Shown here: positions 34,090-41,929 of the stretch, piece by piece
How positions within the stretch are numbered: position 1 is the first letter of the stretch
Layout: every line of letters starts with the position of its first letter
Source: Fulvivirga imtechensis AK7
Lineage (GTDB): Bacteria > Bacteroidota > Bacteroidia > Cytophagales > Cyclobacteriaceae
Direction of reading: 5' to 3'
DNA: 45,475 nt
NCBI RefSeq assembly: GCF_000331535.1
Contig: NZ_AMZN01000016.1
Location: forward strand, 1-45,475
The notes under the pieces: generated by a model
What the model saw: only the letters and a program-made list of their open reading frames with translations
Database searches by the model: none
What the model was told of the DNA's origin: nothing
Program-made: the position numbers and the translations under genes

Positions 34090-35676
34090 ATGACAACATC
34101 AAAAGGTAGATTATTTCAGATTGCCAAAGAATGTAAACAATATATCCCTAAGCAGGAAAGCAAAAGAAAAAGGGTAAAAGTGGAAGGCAGGCACTATGAT
34201 GAGGGCAAGGCTATCAGCCTCTCGTACAACCTGGAAATGTATCACCAGAGCATATATGATGCCTACCGCCACCAGGAACCCTCGGCTCAGTTGAGCTTTG
34301 TTGACGAACTGCAGAATGAGTCGTTTTATGTAGAACCGTTTGAAAGCAGCGAGGTTGTGCAAGTGGGTTATGAAGAGGTAAAAGAGGACGATGCTATTTT
34401 GGAAAAAATCGTTAAAAATCCTGATGTACAACCCGAAGGGAAGCATGTTGAAATTGTAGAAAAGGATCAGACTGACCAGGCAGAGAAGCAAACGGCTGAT
34501 AAGGGACAGACAGGGCCTGTTGAAACGACCCGGGATTACGAGCGAGATATAGATGTTTCCGATAAGGAGGCATTGAAAACCTTTGAAGCGAACAGGGAAA
34601 AAACAGAAGGTGGAGCCGCTAAAACTCCGTATGAACTGGAAGATGATGAGTTTGCCAATGACATACAAGCTATTTTGCAGGGTAAAAAGGTGTTTGACCC
34701 CAACCAGAAGAAGGCGGTAGGCCGCCAGGAGCTATCACCTGCCGAAAAACTGAAGCCCTCGGTTGAGCAGCAACCAAAGACACAGGAAGAGGAAGCAGAA
34801 GTGGCTATGGATCCTGCGAAAAATGAGCATAAGATATTTGAAAAGATAGCTCAGAGTATGCGATACGCCAACTCCTATGACCTGGGATCGATAGCAATGG
34901 AGAAGAAGTTTGACAAGATGGAAAGTGAAATAGAACAGGATGAGCTAAAGAAGATCAATGAAAAGCACACTACTAAGGGAAATATTGAAGAAGCTGAGGT
35001 TACTGCTGAGAAAGGAGCCGTACCTGGTGAAGTGGAAGTGAAGAAGGAGCAGAAGTTGACCCCGGCTGAGGTAAAATACGATCCGCAAAAGCTCCTCACT
35101 CCGGAAAACGGAGGGCGTGTGCTCCAACCGACCGAACTGCTGTCCGGTGACCTTGTGCTGATAACCTCAAAAGCTGAAGGTAACTCCCTATCTGACAGTC
35201 CGCGGTGCTATGCAGGATTATTTGTCGGTGGAGAATTCTATATGACCGGACACGATAAGGTGTTGAGACAAAAACTGCTGTCAGACACTCTCTCAGAAAG
35301 CCACGCGGTGGTATTGCGACATCAGCAGTCGGATGATGTCACCAATAAGCTTGAAAAGCCTGAAGTGTCAGGGAAGACAGAGCCGCTGGTAGAAGTGGCG
35401 CATACTCCAATTAGTATCCACCGCTCTGTTTGCGAGGGTTTGACAGAAAGTGAAAAGAACAAATGTCAGCTTTTTAGTGGGAAGGTAGATATTGGCACCA
35501 CTTCCAACGATCATTTTATTATTTCTTATCCCATAATTCGTCATATGGAGGTAGCAGGGCTCAAGTTCTCAGAGTCGGAGATCGAAAATATAACCGGTGA
35601 AACCATCATTAAAGCCACAAATAATGGCCAGCTTCAGTATGCCGGCCATCTGCAACTAAAAAATCAACAACTATGA
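34090..35676 (+). CDS. Cluster protein with basic N-terminal motif, disordered linker and NlpC/P60-like C-terminal region
   Basis: This is 528 residues from ATG 34090, four bases after the preceding stop; an in-frame start at 34054 would overlap that gene and is less likely. Residues 7-32 carry the motif RLFQIAKECKQY...KRKRVKV shared with the next two proteins. Residues about 98-335 are Glu/Lys/Gln-rich and probably disordered. A folded C-terminal region includes SGDLVLITSKAEG (about 352-364) and CYAGLFVGGEFYMTGH (373-388), which recall the GD and SHVGIYIG strands of NlpC/P60-like proteins, but the expected catalytic Cys and His are not evident. The next gene overlaps by four bases (ATGA). 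Confidence 0.62.
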   Translation: MTTSKGRLFQIAKECKQYIPKQESKRKRVKVEGRHYDEGKAISLSYNLEMYHQSIYDAYRHQEPSAQLSFVDELQNESFYVEPFESSEVVQVGYEEVKEDDAILEKIVKNPDVQPEGKHVEIVEKDQTDQAEKQTADKGQTGPVETTRDYERDIDVSDKEALKTFEANREKTEGGAAKTPYELEDDEFANDIQAILQGKKVFDPNQKKAVGRQELSPAEKLKPSVEQQPKTQEEEAEVAMDPAKNEHKIFEKIAQSMRYANSYDLGSIAMEKKFDKMESEIEQDELKKINEKHTTKGNIEEAEVTAEKGAVPGEVEVKKEQKLTPAEVKYDPQKLLTPENGGRVLQPTELLSGDLVLITSKAEGNSLSDSPRCYAGLFVGGEFYMTGHDKVLRQKLLSDTLSESHAVVLRHQQSDDVTNKLEKPEVSGKTEPLVEVAHTPISIHRSVCEGLTESEKNKCQLFSGKVDIGTTSNDHFIISYPIIRHMEVAGLKFSESEIENITGETIIKATNNGQLQYAGHLQLKNQQL

Positions 35677-36464
35677 ATCGAATAATAAATATCCAGCAGG
35701 AATTAACTGATTTCAGGCCCATGAGAAAAAAGGTCTCAAAAGCCACTTCAAAATATTCCTTATCTAATTCCAGGTATTCATTAGCCAAAACCCCCGCAGC
35801 AGCAGGCCTGTTTGGAATAGCAGGCCTTACTGCTGTGGAGGCAGCTAACCTGGGGTTAGGAGGAGCCTCACTGCTACAGCCCGCACTTACAAAATCGGGA
35901 AGCCTTTCTATTGTTTCCGATAAGGCACAACGGCTGCTCACGCCACAGGCAAGGCAAAAACTTCACAGCCGGCCTAAGAAATCATATACCTATCCGATCC
36001 TGTGGATCAACTTTGATAAGCCAATATTTGGGGCTGCTGACGCTGAGATAGAAGTGACATTTGAAGGTAATGACTACGGAGAGATAGGAGGGGCCTATGT
36101 GAGAAGGAATCTTAAAAACACTACAGCATTTAGCAAAACATCTCTGAATGTAAGCTTTACCAAGCTGGACAAGATACCACCGAACAATATGAAAGACCCA
36201 CGTGAGTGGCCTATCGTATTTGCGTATGATGGCACGTACGATCCATGGGGCAACGGACAGTTTGAATTTCAGGGCGAATTTGAGATCAACGCATTTGGAG
36301 GACTGAAATTCAACAGACATGAAGTGAAGAGCGTATCACTGGCCGACTGGGGTATTTCAGGTAAGCCCGAGGACATAGTGCAAAGAAAGAGTGACAGGAG
36401 CTACACTGTTTCCCAGCTTCCTCCGGAACAAAAAGAATATCTGCTACAACAGATATCGAACTAA
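35673..36464 (+). CDS. Cluster protein with shared basic N-terminal motif and beta-sandwich-like domain
   Basis: This 263-residue protein begins MNRIINIQQELTDFRPMRKK, the second instance of the shared N-terminal motif. An Ala/Gly/Leu-rich segment follows (about 42-72, AAAGLFGIAGLTAVEAANLG), which may be a flexible or membrane-interacting helix. Residues about 105-235 are beta-rich (PILWINFDKPIFGAADAEIE, GQFEFQGEFEINAFGGLKF). No signal peptide and no family recognised. Its ATG overlaps the upstream stop (ATGA). Its own TAA at 36462-36464 is the first triplet of a dispersed repeat element. Confidence 0.65.
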   Translation: MNRIINIQQELTDFRPMRKKVSKATSKYSLSNSRYSLAKTPAAAGLFGIAGLTAVEAANLGLGGASLLQPALTKSGSLSIVSDKAQRLLTPQARQKLHSRPKKSYTYPILWINFDKPIFGAADAEIEVTFEGNDYGEIGGAYVRRNLKNTTAFSKTSLNVSFTKLDKIPPNNMKDPREWPIVFAYDGTYDPWGNGQFEFQGEFEINAFGGLKFNRHEVKSVSLADWGISGKPEDIVQRKSDRSYTVSQLPPEQKEYLLQQISN

Positions 36465-36615
36465 TTAGTGTCTCTAAGAAAACGCCAGTGTCTGCGTTGC
36501 GCTTGCCCCAAAAATGCTCTCGTACCCTAGTACGTTCCCGCTTTTTGGGACTTCACAAGCCTTGAATTTGACGTTTTCTTAAAGCCACTTAGAGTTTTCT
36601 TACAAACACTAATTA
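36462..36615 (+). repeat. Dispersed inverted-repeat element, compact copy with intact termini (copy B)
   Basis: The left terminus TAATTAGTGTCTCTAAGAAA and the right terminus, which reads TAATTAGTGTTTGTAAGAAA on the other strand, match at 20 of 22 positions across the full arm. Inside is a nested palindrome around CCAAAAATGC and GCTTTTTGGG. Relative to copies C and D it lacks the CAAGCGGCTACGC block. At 154 bases it is the best-defined copy and sits between the last two genes of the cluster. Confidence 0.85.
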
Positions 36616-36641
36616 ATTTATGAATAAAACCACCTACAGCC

Positions 36642-39071
36642 ATGAATAGATTATTATCATTAAATAAGGAGCTTAAAACCTACCGGTCGAAGAAGGTGCG
36701 GGTAAAAAGTAAAAGCCTGACATACGGAGCCACGCCAGCTAATGGTGAACATGAGAAGGTGAGTGAAATCACTGTAGATGGTGATGTGTTTATTCTTGAG
36801 CTGTTCGATTTTTTCTTTGGAAAATCAACGGATGAGAAACAGCTCTCGGATGAACTCAGAAAGATTGCAGCAAAATGTCTGTGGATGGCTACTTTCATGT
36901 CAAAAACGGAAAAATATATGCCCCAACCTCCGAACGGTGAGCCATCTATCAGTTGGGTGATTTCGGAAGAAGTTCAGAAAGCTTACAGAAAATTACATCA
37001 TAAAGGATTGTATGAAGCCGTTAAGCCGATGATACAATCAAAGCTGAGAAGTGAGTTTGAAACTGCACTAATTGCCGGCAAAACAGCCACCGCCCAGCAA
37101 TGGATGACCCGGGAAATGGCTGTTACCAATACTGCCCTGGTAGTTTTTATTGAAAATACTGGTGCCTTGCCTTTTCAATGGGAAAGTACAGTGGGGAAAT
37201 TGGTGCAGGAGGGACTTGAAAAAATTATTGACTATGTGTCTGAGGAGTTTGAAAAGTGGCTTAACAAGTTTGCTGAAGCAAAGGGTAAAAAGTATCGTGA
37301 GGTCATTATCCTTGAAGATTCCAAGGCTACTTATTCTAACTTAAAATCTACCCTGCACGACCTGGCTAACAAGGAATACATTATTGATATTTTTACCCTG
37401 GTGCATGGAAGTCGTACATCGTTTAGTGGTTATAATGGCGCCAGTATAAGTGATACTGACATAAGGGCGCTGCGCGATTCTTTTGGCAAGGCATTGCCGA
37501 TCAGGATTGTTTACATGATGAATTGTAAGGCCTCCGGACTGAATGACGACTGGCTTTATGCAGGAGCGAGGGCTGTAGCAGGCGCTGTAAATAATAATTA
37601 CATACCTGAGCCTATGATGACTAAGGTATGGAACAACTGGTTGAAGGGGTATACGTTTACCAACGCTGTCAGCACGGCATACAACGACTCCGTGAAGCTT
37701 ATTTCAGACACTATTGCCAAGGCTGACTACATACCATTTGTAGGGGGCGACATAGTAAGTGCATTAAGGTCAAATATTAACCCACTTTTGGCCGATAGTA
37801 AGCCAAAAATTGAGGGCAATGGCACAATCACCATTACCACAGCTTCTCTGGCTGCCGCGCATTCCCTTTCCTTTAGCGACAGGGTTTACAGCGAAGCGAA
37901 ATATGGCACCGGTGAACATGTGCTGTCAGGCCTTGTAGATGCCGGCCCTGTAACTGCCGGCTACCAGGTTGACGTCAATGGCGTAAAATTTACCTATGCC
38001 GAGCTTATCGCAATGGGCGATTTTTACGAAAGCTATGACCAGATGAACCGCGCAGGTGCCGCTGAGCTTGCTAAGCTAAAAACGCTAATCGATAAAAGTA
38101 AGCGCTATTACGAGGCCAGGGTACTTGGTAGCGGAGCTGGCGGGTCAAACCCTTCAGATACTGACTGGCAATCTGCTACAGGTGGAAGGTATTTGAAGCT
38201 GGCGGAGGACAATTTCGCACATTTTGCTCCAACAAGCAGTGCTTATATTGCCAGTTTTTCCAGCTCTAAACCTAATCATAAAGGGGAGTGGGAAAGGTAT
38301 CACCAAAAGGCCATCGGGATTATGAGGGCTGGCGTGGACAGCACGGTCATAGATGATGCACTTATTGTAAATGCTTTTGGTGATCATTTTCTAACAGATG
38401 CCTTTGCAGCAGGACATCTTTTTAACAAGGACGATCTTTCACAGTATTTTAAATCCAGAGTGCTGAACTCCAGTGGGAAAATACTCCCCGATGGAGTAAA
38501 AATGTTTGACAACATAGCAGGGAAAACCTTTACAGGTAAGCTGAAGGATACCTTTAGCAAATATGAAACAGTAGAACGGTTGATACTTGGTGTCGCAAGA
38601 CCTAATATTGATTCTGCAAGCAGGTTTAGTAAATTATTGCAGGGCATAATGGAGAAAGAACCGGATATTATTGGCAATACCATGGTGGCCAAGCTGGTCC
38701 ATGATGCTCTTAACGGCTACTCTGGGGGAGTGCCCGTTACCAACAACAAAGGTGATAAGTGGAATCTTACTGGCGATGACACACTGAATAAGAGCAATCT
38801 GGAGATCATGAGAAAAGCAGTCAAACAATCCATTAATAACCTTTCTGATGCTGTGACAGACAGCAGTCCGGTATCGATATTCTTTAAACGAGTATGGGAT
38901 TTTGTGCCGCAACCGACAGCAGCGTCTGTTACTCTAATTAAAAACCTGATCCGAAACTATACCAATCCGCTGGGAAATGAAATTGTTACTGGCGCTGATC
39001 ACTTGCTGCAGGCCAACTATAAAGCGCTACTTGACGAACTGGTGAAGAGAAATGTATTGAAGAAGGCATAG
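36642..39071 (+). CDS. Putative effector: caspase/CHAT-like region fused to metal-dependent phospholipase-like domain
   Basis: This 809-residue protein has no signal peptide. It opens MNRLLSLNKELKTYRSKKVR, the third instance of the shared motif. Residues about 245-350 have a clan CD protease look: IFTLVHGSRTS with His255, then IVYMMNCKASG with Cys295, then a GARAVAGAVN strand, the order and spacing seen in caspase-like and CHAT proteases. Residues about 440-600 carry metal-ligand motifs: MGDFYESYDQM, DNFAHFAP (His527), ERYHQKA (His554) and FGDHFLTDAFAAGH (Asp581, His582, Asp586, His592), resembling zinc-dependent phospholipase C-like proteins. I read it as a two-headed toxin or effector; activity is inferred. 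A nine-codon ATG frame at 36620 overlaps its start. Confidence 0.72.
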   Translation: MNRLLSLNKELKTYRSKKVRVKSKSLTYGATPANGEHEKVSEITVDGDVFILELFDFFFGKSTDEKQLSDELRKIAAKCLWMATFMSKTEKYMPQPPNGEPSISWVISEEVQKAYRKLHHKGLYEAVKPMIQSKLRSEFETALIAGKTATAQQWMTREMAVTNTALVVFIENTGALPFQWESTVGKLVQEGLEKIIDYVSEEFEKWLNKFAEAKGKKYREVIILEDSKATYSNLKSTLHDLANKEYIIDIFTLVHGSRTSFSGYNGASISDTDIRALRDSFGKALPIRIVYMMNCKASGLNDDWLYAGARAVAGAVNNNYIPEPMMTKVWNNWLKGYTFTNAVSTAYNDSVKLISDTIAKADYIPFVGGDIVSALRSNINPLLADSKPKIEGNGTITITTASLAAAHSLSFSDRVYSEAKYGTGEHVLSGLVDAGPVTAGYQVDVNGVKFTYAELIAMGDFYESYDQMNRAGAAELAKLKTLIDKSKRYYEARVLGSGAGGSNPSDTDWQSATGGRYLKLAEDNFAHFAPTSSAYIASFSSSKPNHKGEWERYHQKAIGIMRAGVDSTVIDDALIVNAFGDHFLTDAFAAGHLFNKDDLSQYFKSRVLNSSGKILPDGVKMFDNIAGKTFTGKLKDTFSKYETVERLILGVARPNIDSASRFSKLLQGIMEKEPDIIGNTMVAKLVHDALNGYSGGVPVTNNKGDKWNLTGDDTLNKSNLEIMRKAVKQSINNLSDAVTDSSPVSIFFKRVWDFVPQPTAASVTLIKNLIRNYTNPLGNEIVTGADHLLQANYKALLDELVKRNVLKKA

Positions 39072-39169
39072 TGAATTCTGTAATATGAAGGATTATAGCG
39101 ATTTGGTTCAGACTACCTGACTTTTTCGGGAAACCAGTGGTCTCGTGTTGCTGTTATCATTTTGATAGT

Positions 39170-39378
39170 TTGATTGTAAGAAAACTCCGGGGCGCTTAAA
39201 GAAAACGTCCAGGTCAAGCTGGCCTTCGCGTAGCCGCTTGAGCGTAGTAAGGGCTTGTGCCTGCGCACCGAAGTGCCATGACGGTGTGATGTCCCTAAAG
39301 CTGAGTCCAGTACAGTTGCCGGGTGAGTATTTTCGGACAAGCGTAACGCATAAATTGGCATTCTTAGAGACGCTGATC
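39170..39378 (-). repeat. Dispersed inverted-repeat element (copy D)
   Basis: On the minus strand it reads AGCGTCTCTAAGAATGCCAA, GCGTTACGCTTGTCC, GGCACTTCGGTGCGCAGGC, CAAGCGGCTACGCGAAGGCC, ACGTTTTCTTTAAG, then GAGTTTTCTTACAA, matching copy C over its whole length and copies A and B at the ends. It starts about 100 bases after the upstream stop codon, so unlike the other copies it does not touch a gene. Its right edge lies just before the promoter at 39387. Confidence 0.75.
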
Positions 39379-39386
39379 AATCTCTT

Positions 39387-39416
39387 TTGGTGACAGATAT
39401 TTGCATAATAATTTTG
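39387..39416 (+). promoter_or_regulatory. Promoter of the AraC-type sensor gene
   Basis: TTG at 39387-39389 (in a TTTTG run) is followed after exactly 19 bases by TAATTTTG (39409-39416), a full match to the Bacteroidota -33/-7 pattern. The predicted transcript would have a leader of about 145 bases before ATG 39566. Confidence 0.6.
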
Positions 39417-39565
39417 GCCCGAACTCCAGATACAATCCATGCAATCGTTCCCATGGATTTAATGCAGCAGAAAATCAATAAAATCGTTATTTAAAACGTC
39501 AGAATTAGCTAAATTCATTGATAAAAGCCTCTAAACAGGTAGCGAAAATTGATCAATGAAGCGTT

Positions 39566-41713
39566 ATGAGTAATCAATATTTACAGGCGTTGAAGTGTAG
39601 TTGGCTTGCCCTCATAATGGTACTGATGACAGGGATCGGATATGCTCAGTCTGTTCATATTTTTATTACCTCATTACCCGATCAGACACCTGCCGGAGCA
39701 GCCCTGTTCCTGGCTTCGAACTGTAATGAATGGGATGCTTCAAATACAAATTACAGGCTCCGTAAGTTGCCCGATGGCAGATACTACATCAACCTTGAAA
39801 AAAAAGCTAATGATACGTTATTTTTCAAATTTACAAGAGGTAGCTGGTCAGCCGTAGAAGGCGATGGCCTGGGGAAAAGACGCAACAACCGCTTTCATGC
39901 ATTCGTAGGTAAAAACGATACCCTGCAGCTTAAAATAGACAGTTGGGAAGACATTAAGCCCGAGGGTGTTTTCAGACTGGTGGTGGTAGATGCCACGGGC
40001 ACAACTCCCAACGGAGCTGACATTTTTTTTACGGGCAATATTAACAATTGGGAGCCGGGTAACAGTCATTTCAAATTAAAACCACTACTAAAAAACACCT
40101 ACGCTATAGACATACCTGTATATGGCGATACGATCAGGTATAAATACACCAGGGGATCATGGTCAGGAGTAGAAGGAGACCGGAAAGGTGGGATCAGGAA
40201 TGAGCGGACCATTGTGCCTGACTCCTATTCCGAAGCTTATGACACCATCAGCACCTGGGAGGATATTGCATATCCGCGGCATTACCACTTGTGGGTAGAC
40301 GAGTTGCCGGGTAACACGCCAAAAGCGGCTGACATTTACGTTACAGGTAATTTCAATAACTGGGATCCCGGAGATACCAATCATATCATGACGAAAACAG
40401 ACTCCGGATTTTTTATCAATATCAGCTACCCGGGCGACACGCTCAATTATAAGTATACGCGTGGTGATTGGCAAACTGTGGAGGGGAGGACTAACGGCCT
40501 GGCAATTCCTAACCGAGCGATACTGTTTGATCATCAAAAAGAGGTCGTTAAGGATAAAATTTATAGCTGGGAAGATCTAAAAGCAGGAGGCTTCCAGCTA
40601 TACACCCTCACATTGATCATTCCTGTGGTGATGGGCCTTTTGCTTATATTTGCGCTGCATGGAGTGAGAAGCTTACAGCCTTCTACTCCCATTCTGCAAG
40701 TACTCATTGGTCTGGTATGCCTGGCGCTGCTTTTTAGGTTGGTTCTTTACTATCGAGATATCTTTAACTGGTATCCTCAACTGATCGTCTTTTCTGATTT
40801 TATATACTTTCTTTATGCACCCATATTTCTGCTGTATGTGCGGCAGGTGCTGTCAAGCGAGGTGAGGCCTGGTCTTATATCTCATGTCCTTTTTCTTACT
40901 CCTATTGCTCTCATGCTGATTTTTTATATTCAATTTTTTATTGTTGATTATGAGGATTTTATATTTAATATAGTAAACAATGACTTTAAGTATATTTTCG
41001 CTACTTCCGGAGCCTTCGGTTTCGGATTCAACCTGTTTTGCTGGTCGCTGGGCGTGTGGCTTTACCGGAAAGCGCCAGTTACAAACAAGGCGCCATTCGT
41101 ACGACTGGCTTATGTAAAAACATTGCTCATCTATCAGGGCTTGATTTTGGTTTTCTGGTTTATGGTGTATGTTATCGGAGGGGTTGCAGAATTGATGGCA
41201 CTGGAATTGGCTGCTGTAGTGAATATCTGCGTGGATATTAGCTGGTTCCTATTCGCAGGCAATATCTATTTGTATACATTTCTGTTGATCAGAGATCCTG
41301 AAATTTTTAAAACTAATGAGGAGGTGACTACGGTAAAGCATAACCTCACCGCCACACAGCCTGAGCTTGAAAACCTGATCCGTCAAGTGGAACAACTAAT
41401 GGAAAAGGAAAAGCCCTACTTAAATGAGGGCCTGTCACTTCAGGAGTTAGCGGATCTGCTGGAGATCAATATCCACCAGCTATCAAGAGTGATCAATGAA
41501 GGGTTTGATATGAATTTCTTCGACTATATCAATACTTATAGAATTGAGGAATTTATTGCAAAGGTAAGTGACCCCGTCAATGATCATAAGACGTATCTTT
41601 CGTTAGCCTATGAAGCGGGCTTCAACTCAAAAAGTACTTTTAACCGTGCCTTCAAAAAGGTTAAAAACCAATCCCCGAGAGAATTTTTCAAGAGCAGAAA
41701 AGCAGTAGCTTAG
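39566..41713 (+). CDS. Membrane-bound AraC-family regulator with three periplasmic glycan-binding-like repeats
   Basis: This 715-residue protein has a signal peptide (1-27), then three repeats of about 105 residues (28-135, 135-245, 245-350). Each has an N-[EN]-W-[DE] motif (NEWDA, NNWEPG, NNWDPG), a YKYTRG/FKFTRG strand, W-x-x-VEG and a closing WED. They resemble CBM20/CBM48 starch-binding folds. Seven hydrophobic segments (about 353-580) place the C-terminus in the cytoplasm. An AraC-type double helix-turn-helix follows (about 600-712; LSLQELADLLEINIHQLSRV and LAYEAGFNSKSTFNRAFKKV). It likely senses starch or maltodextrin in the periplasm and controls the adjacent amylase; the ligand is inferred. 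Confidence 0.87.
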   Translation: MSNQYLQALKCSWLALIMVLMTGIGYAQSVHIFITSLPDQTPAGAALFLASNCNEWDASNTNYRLRKLPDGRYYINLEKKANDTLFFKFTRGSWSAVEGDGLGKRRNNRFHAFVGKNDTLQLKIDSWEDIKPEGVFRLVVVDATGTTPNGADIFFTGNINNWEPGNSHFKLKPLLKNTYAIDIPVYGDTIRYKYTRGSWSGVEGDRKGGIRNERTIVPDSYSEAYDTISTWEDIAYPRHYHLWVDELPGNTPKAADIYVTGNFNNWDPGDTNHIMTKTDSGFFINISYPGDTLNYKYTRGDWQTVEGRTNGLAIPNRAILFDHQKEVVKDKIYSWEDLKAGGFQLYTLTLIIPVVMGLLLIFALHGVRSLQPSTPILQVLIGLVCLALLFRLVLYYRDIFNWYPQLIVFSDFIYFLYAPIFLLYVRQVLSSEVRPGLISHVLFLTPIALMLIFYIQFFIVDYEDFIFNIVNNDFKYIFATSGAFGFGFNLFCWSLGVWLYRKAPVTNKAPFVRLAYVKTLLIYQGLILVFWFMVYVIGGVAELMALELAAVVNICVDISWFLFAGNIYLYTFLLIRDPEIFKTNEEVTTVKHNLTATQPELENLIRQVEQLMEKEKPYLNEGLSLQELADLLEINIHQLSRVINEGFDMNFFDYINTYRIEEFIAKVSDPVNDHKTYLSLAYEAGFNSKSTFNRAFKKVKNQSPREFFKSRKAVA

Positions 41714-41732
41714 GGCGGAGAACTGAGGGTTG

Positions 41733-41761
41733 AGGGAGATTTGCTCAACTTTTGTCTCCCT
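41733..41761 (+). terminator. Hairpin after the sensor gene
   Basis: AGGGAGA (41733-41739) pairs perfectly with TCTCCCT (41755-41761); inside, GTTGAG/CTCAAC could form an alternative stem. The T run is interrupted (TTCTTCC), so it is at best a weak terminator. The remainder of the 216-base gap before the amylase shows no full promoter match. Confidence 0.35.
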
Positions 41762-41929
41762 TCTTCCTGCTTCCAAAGTCTCACGTGCCACATTATAGAT
41801 TGCCACTTAGGTCTATGAATGAATTTATCCCGGTTTATAAGACAGGACGAAAAAGTATTGCCCAACCCGGATATTGTGGTTTATTCGATTGAGTGATCAA
41901 CGGATTTTTAACCTAAAACCCATACTCCT

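Noticed and set aside
34111-34668. Minus-strand frame of 185 codons opposite the 528-residue gene
   Set aside because: The Phe/Leu-rich product is the antisense of a Glu/Lys-rich linker; it has no start context or family support.
26219-39071. Reading the cluster as a contractile injection system, tailocin or prophage
   Set aside because: No sheath, tube, spike, baseplate, LysM/VgrG, AAA+ ATPase, capsid or terminase motif could be recognised in any of the eleven proteins.
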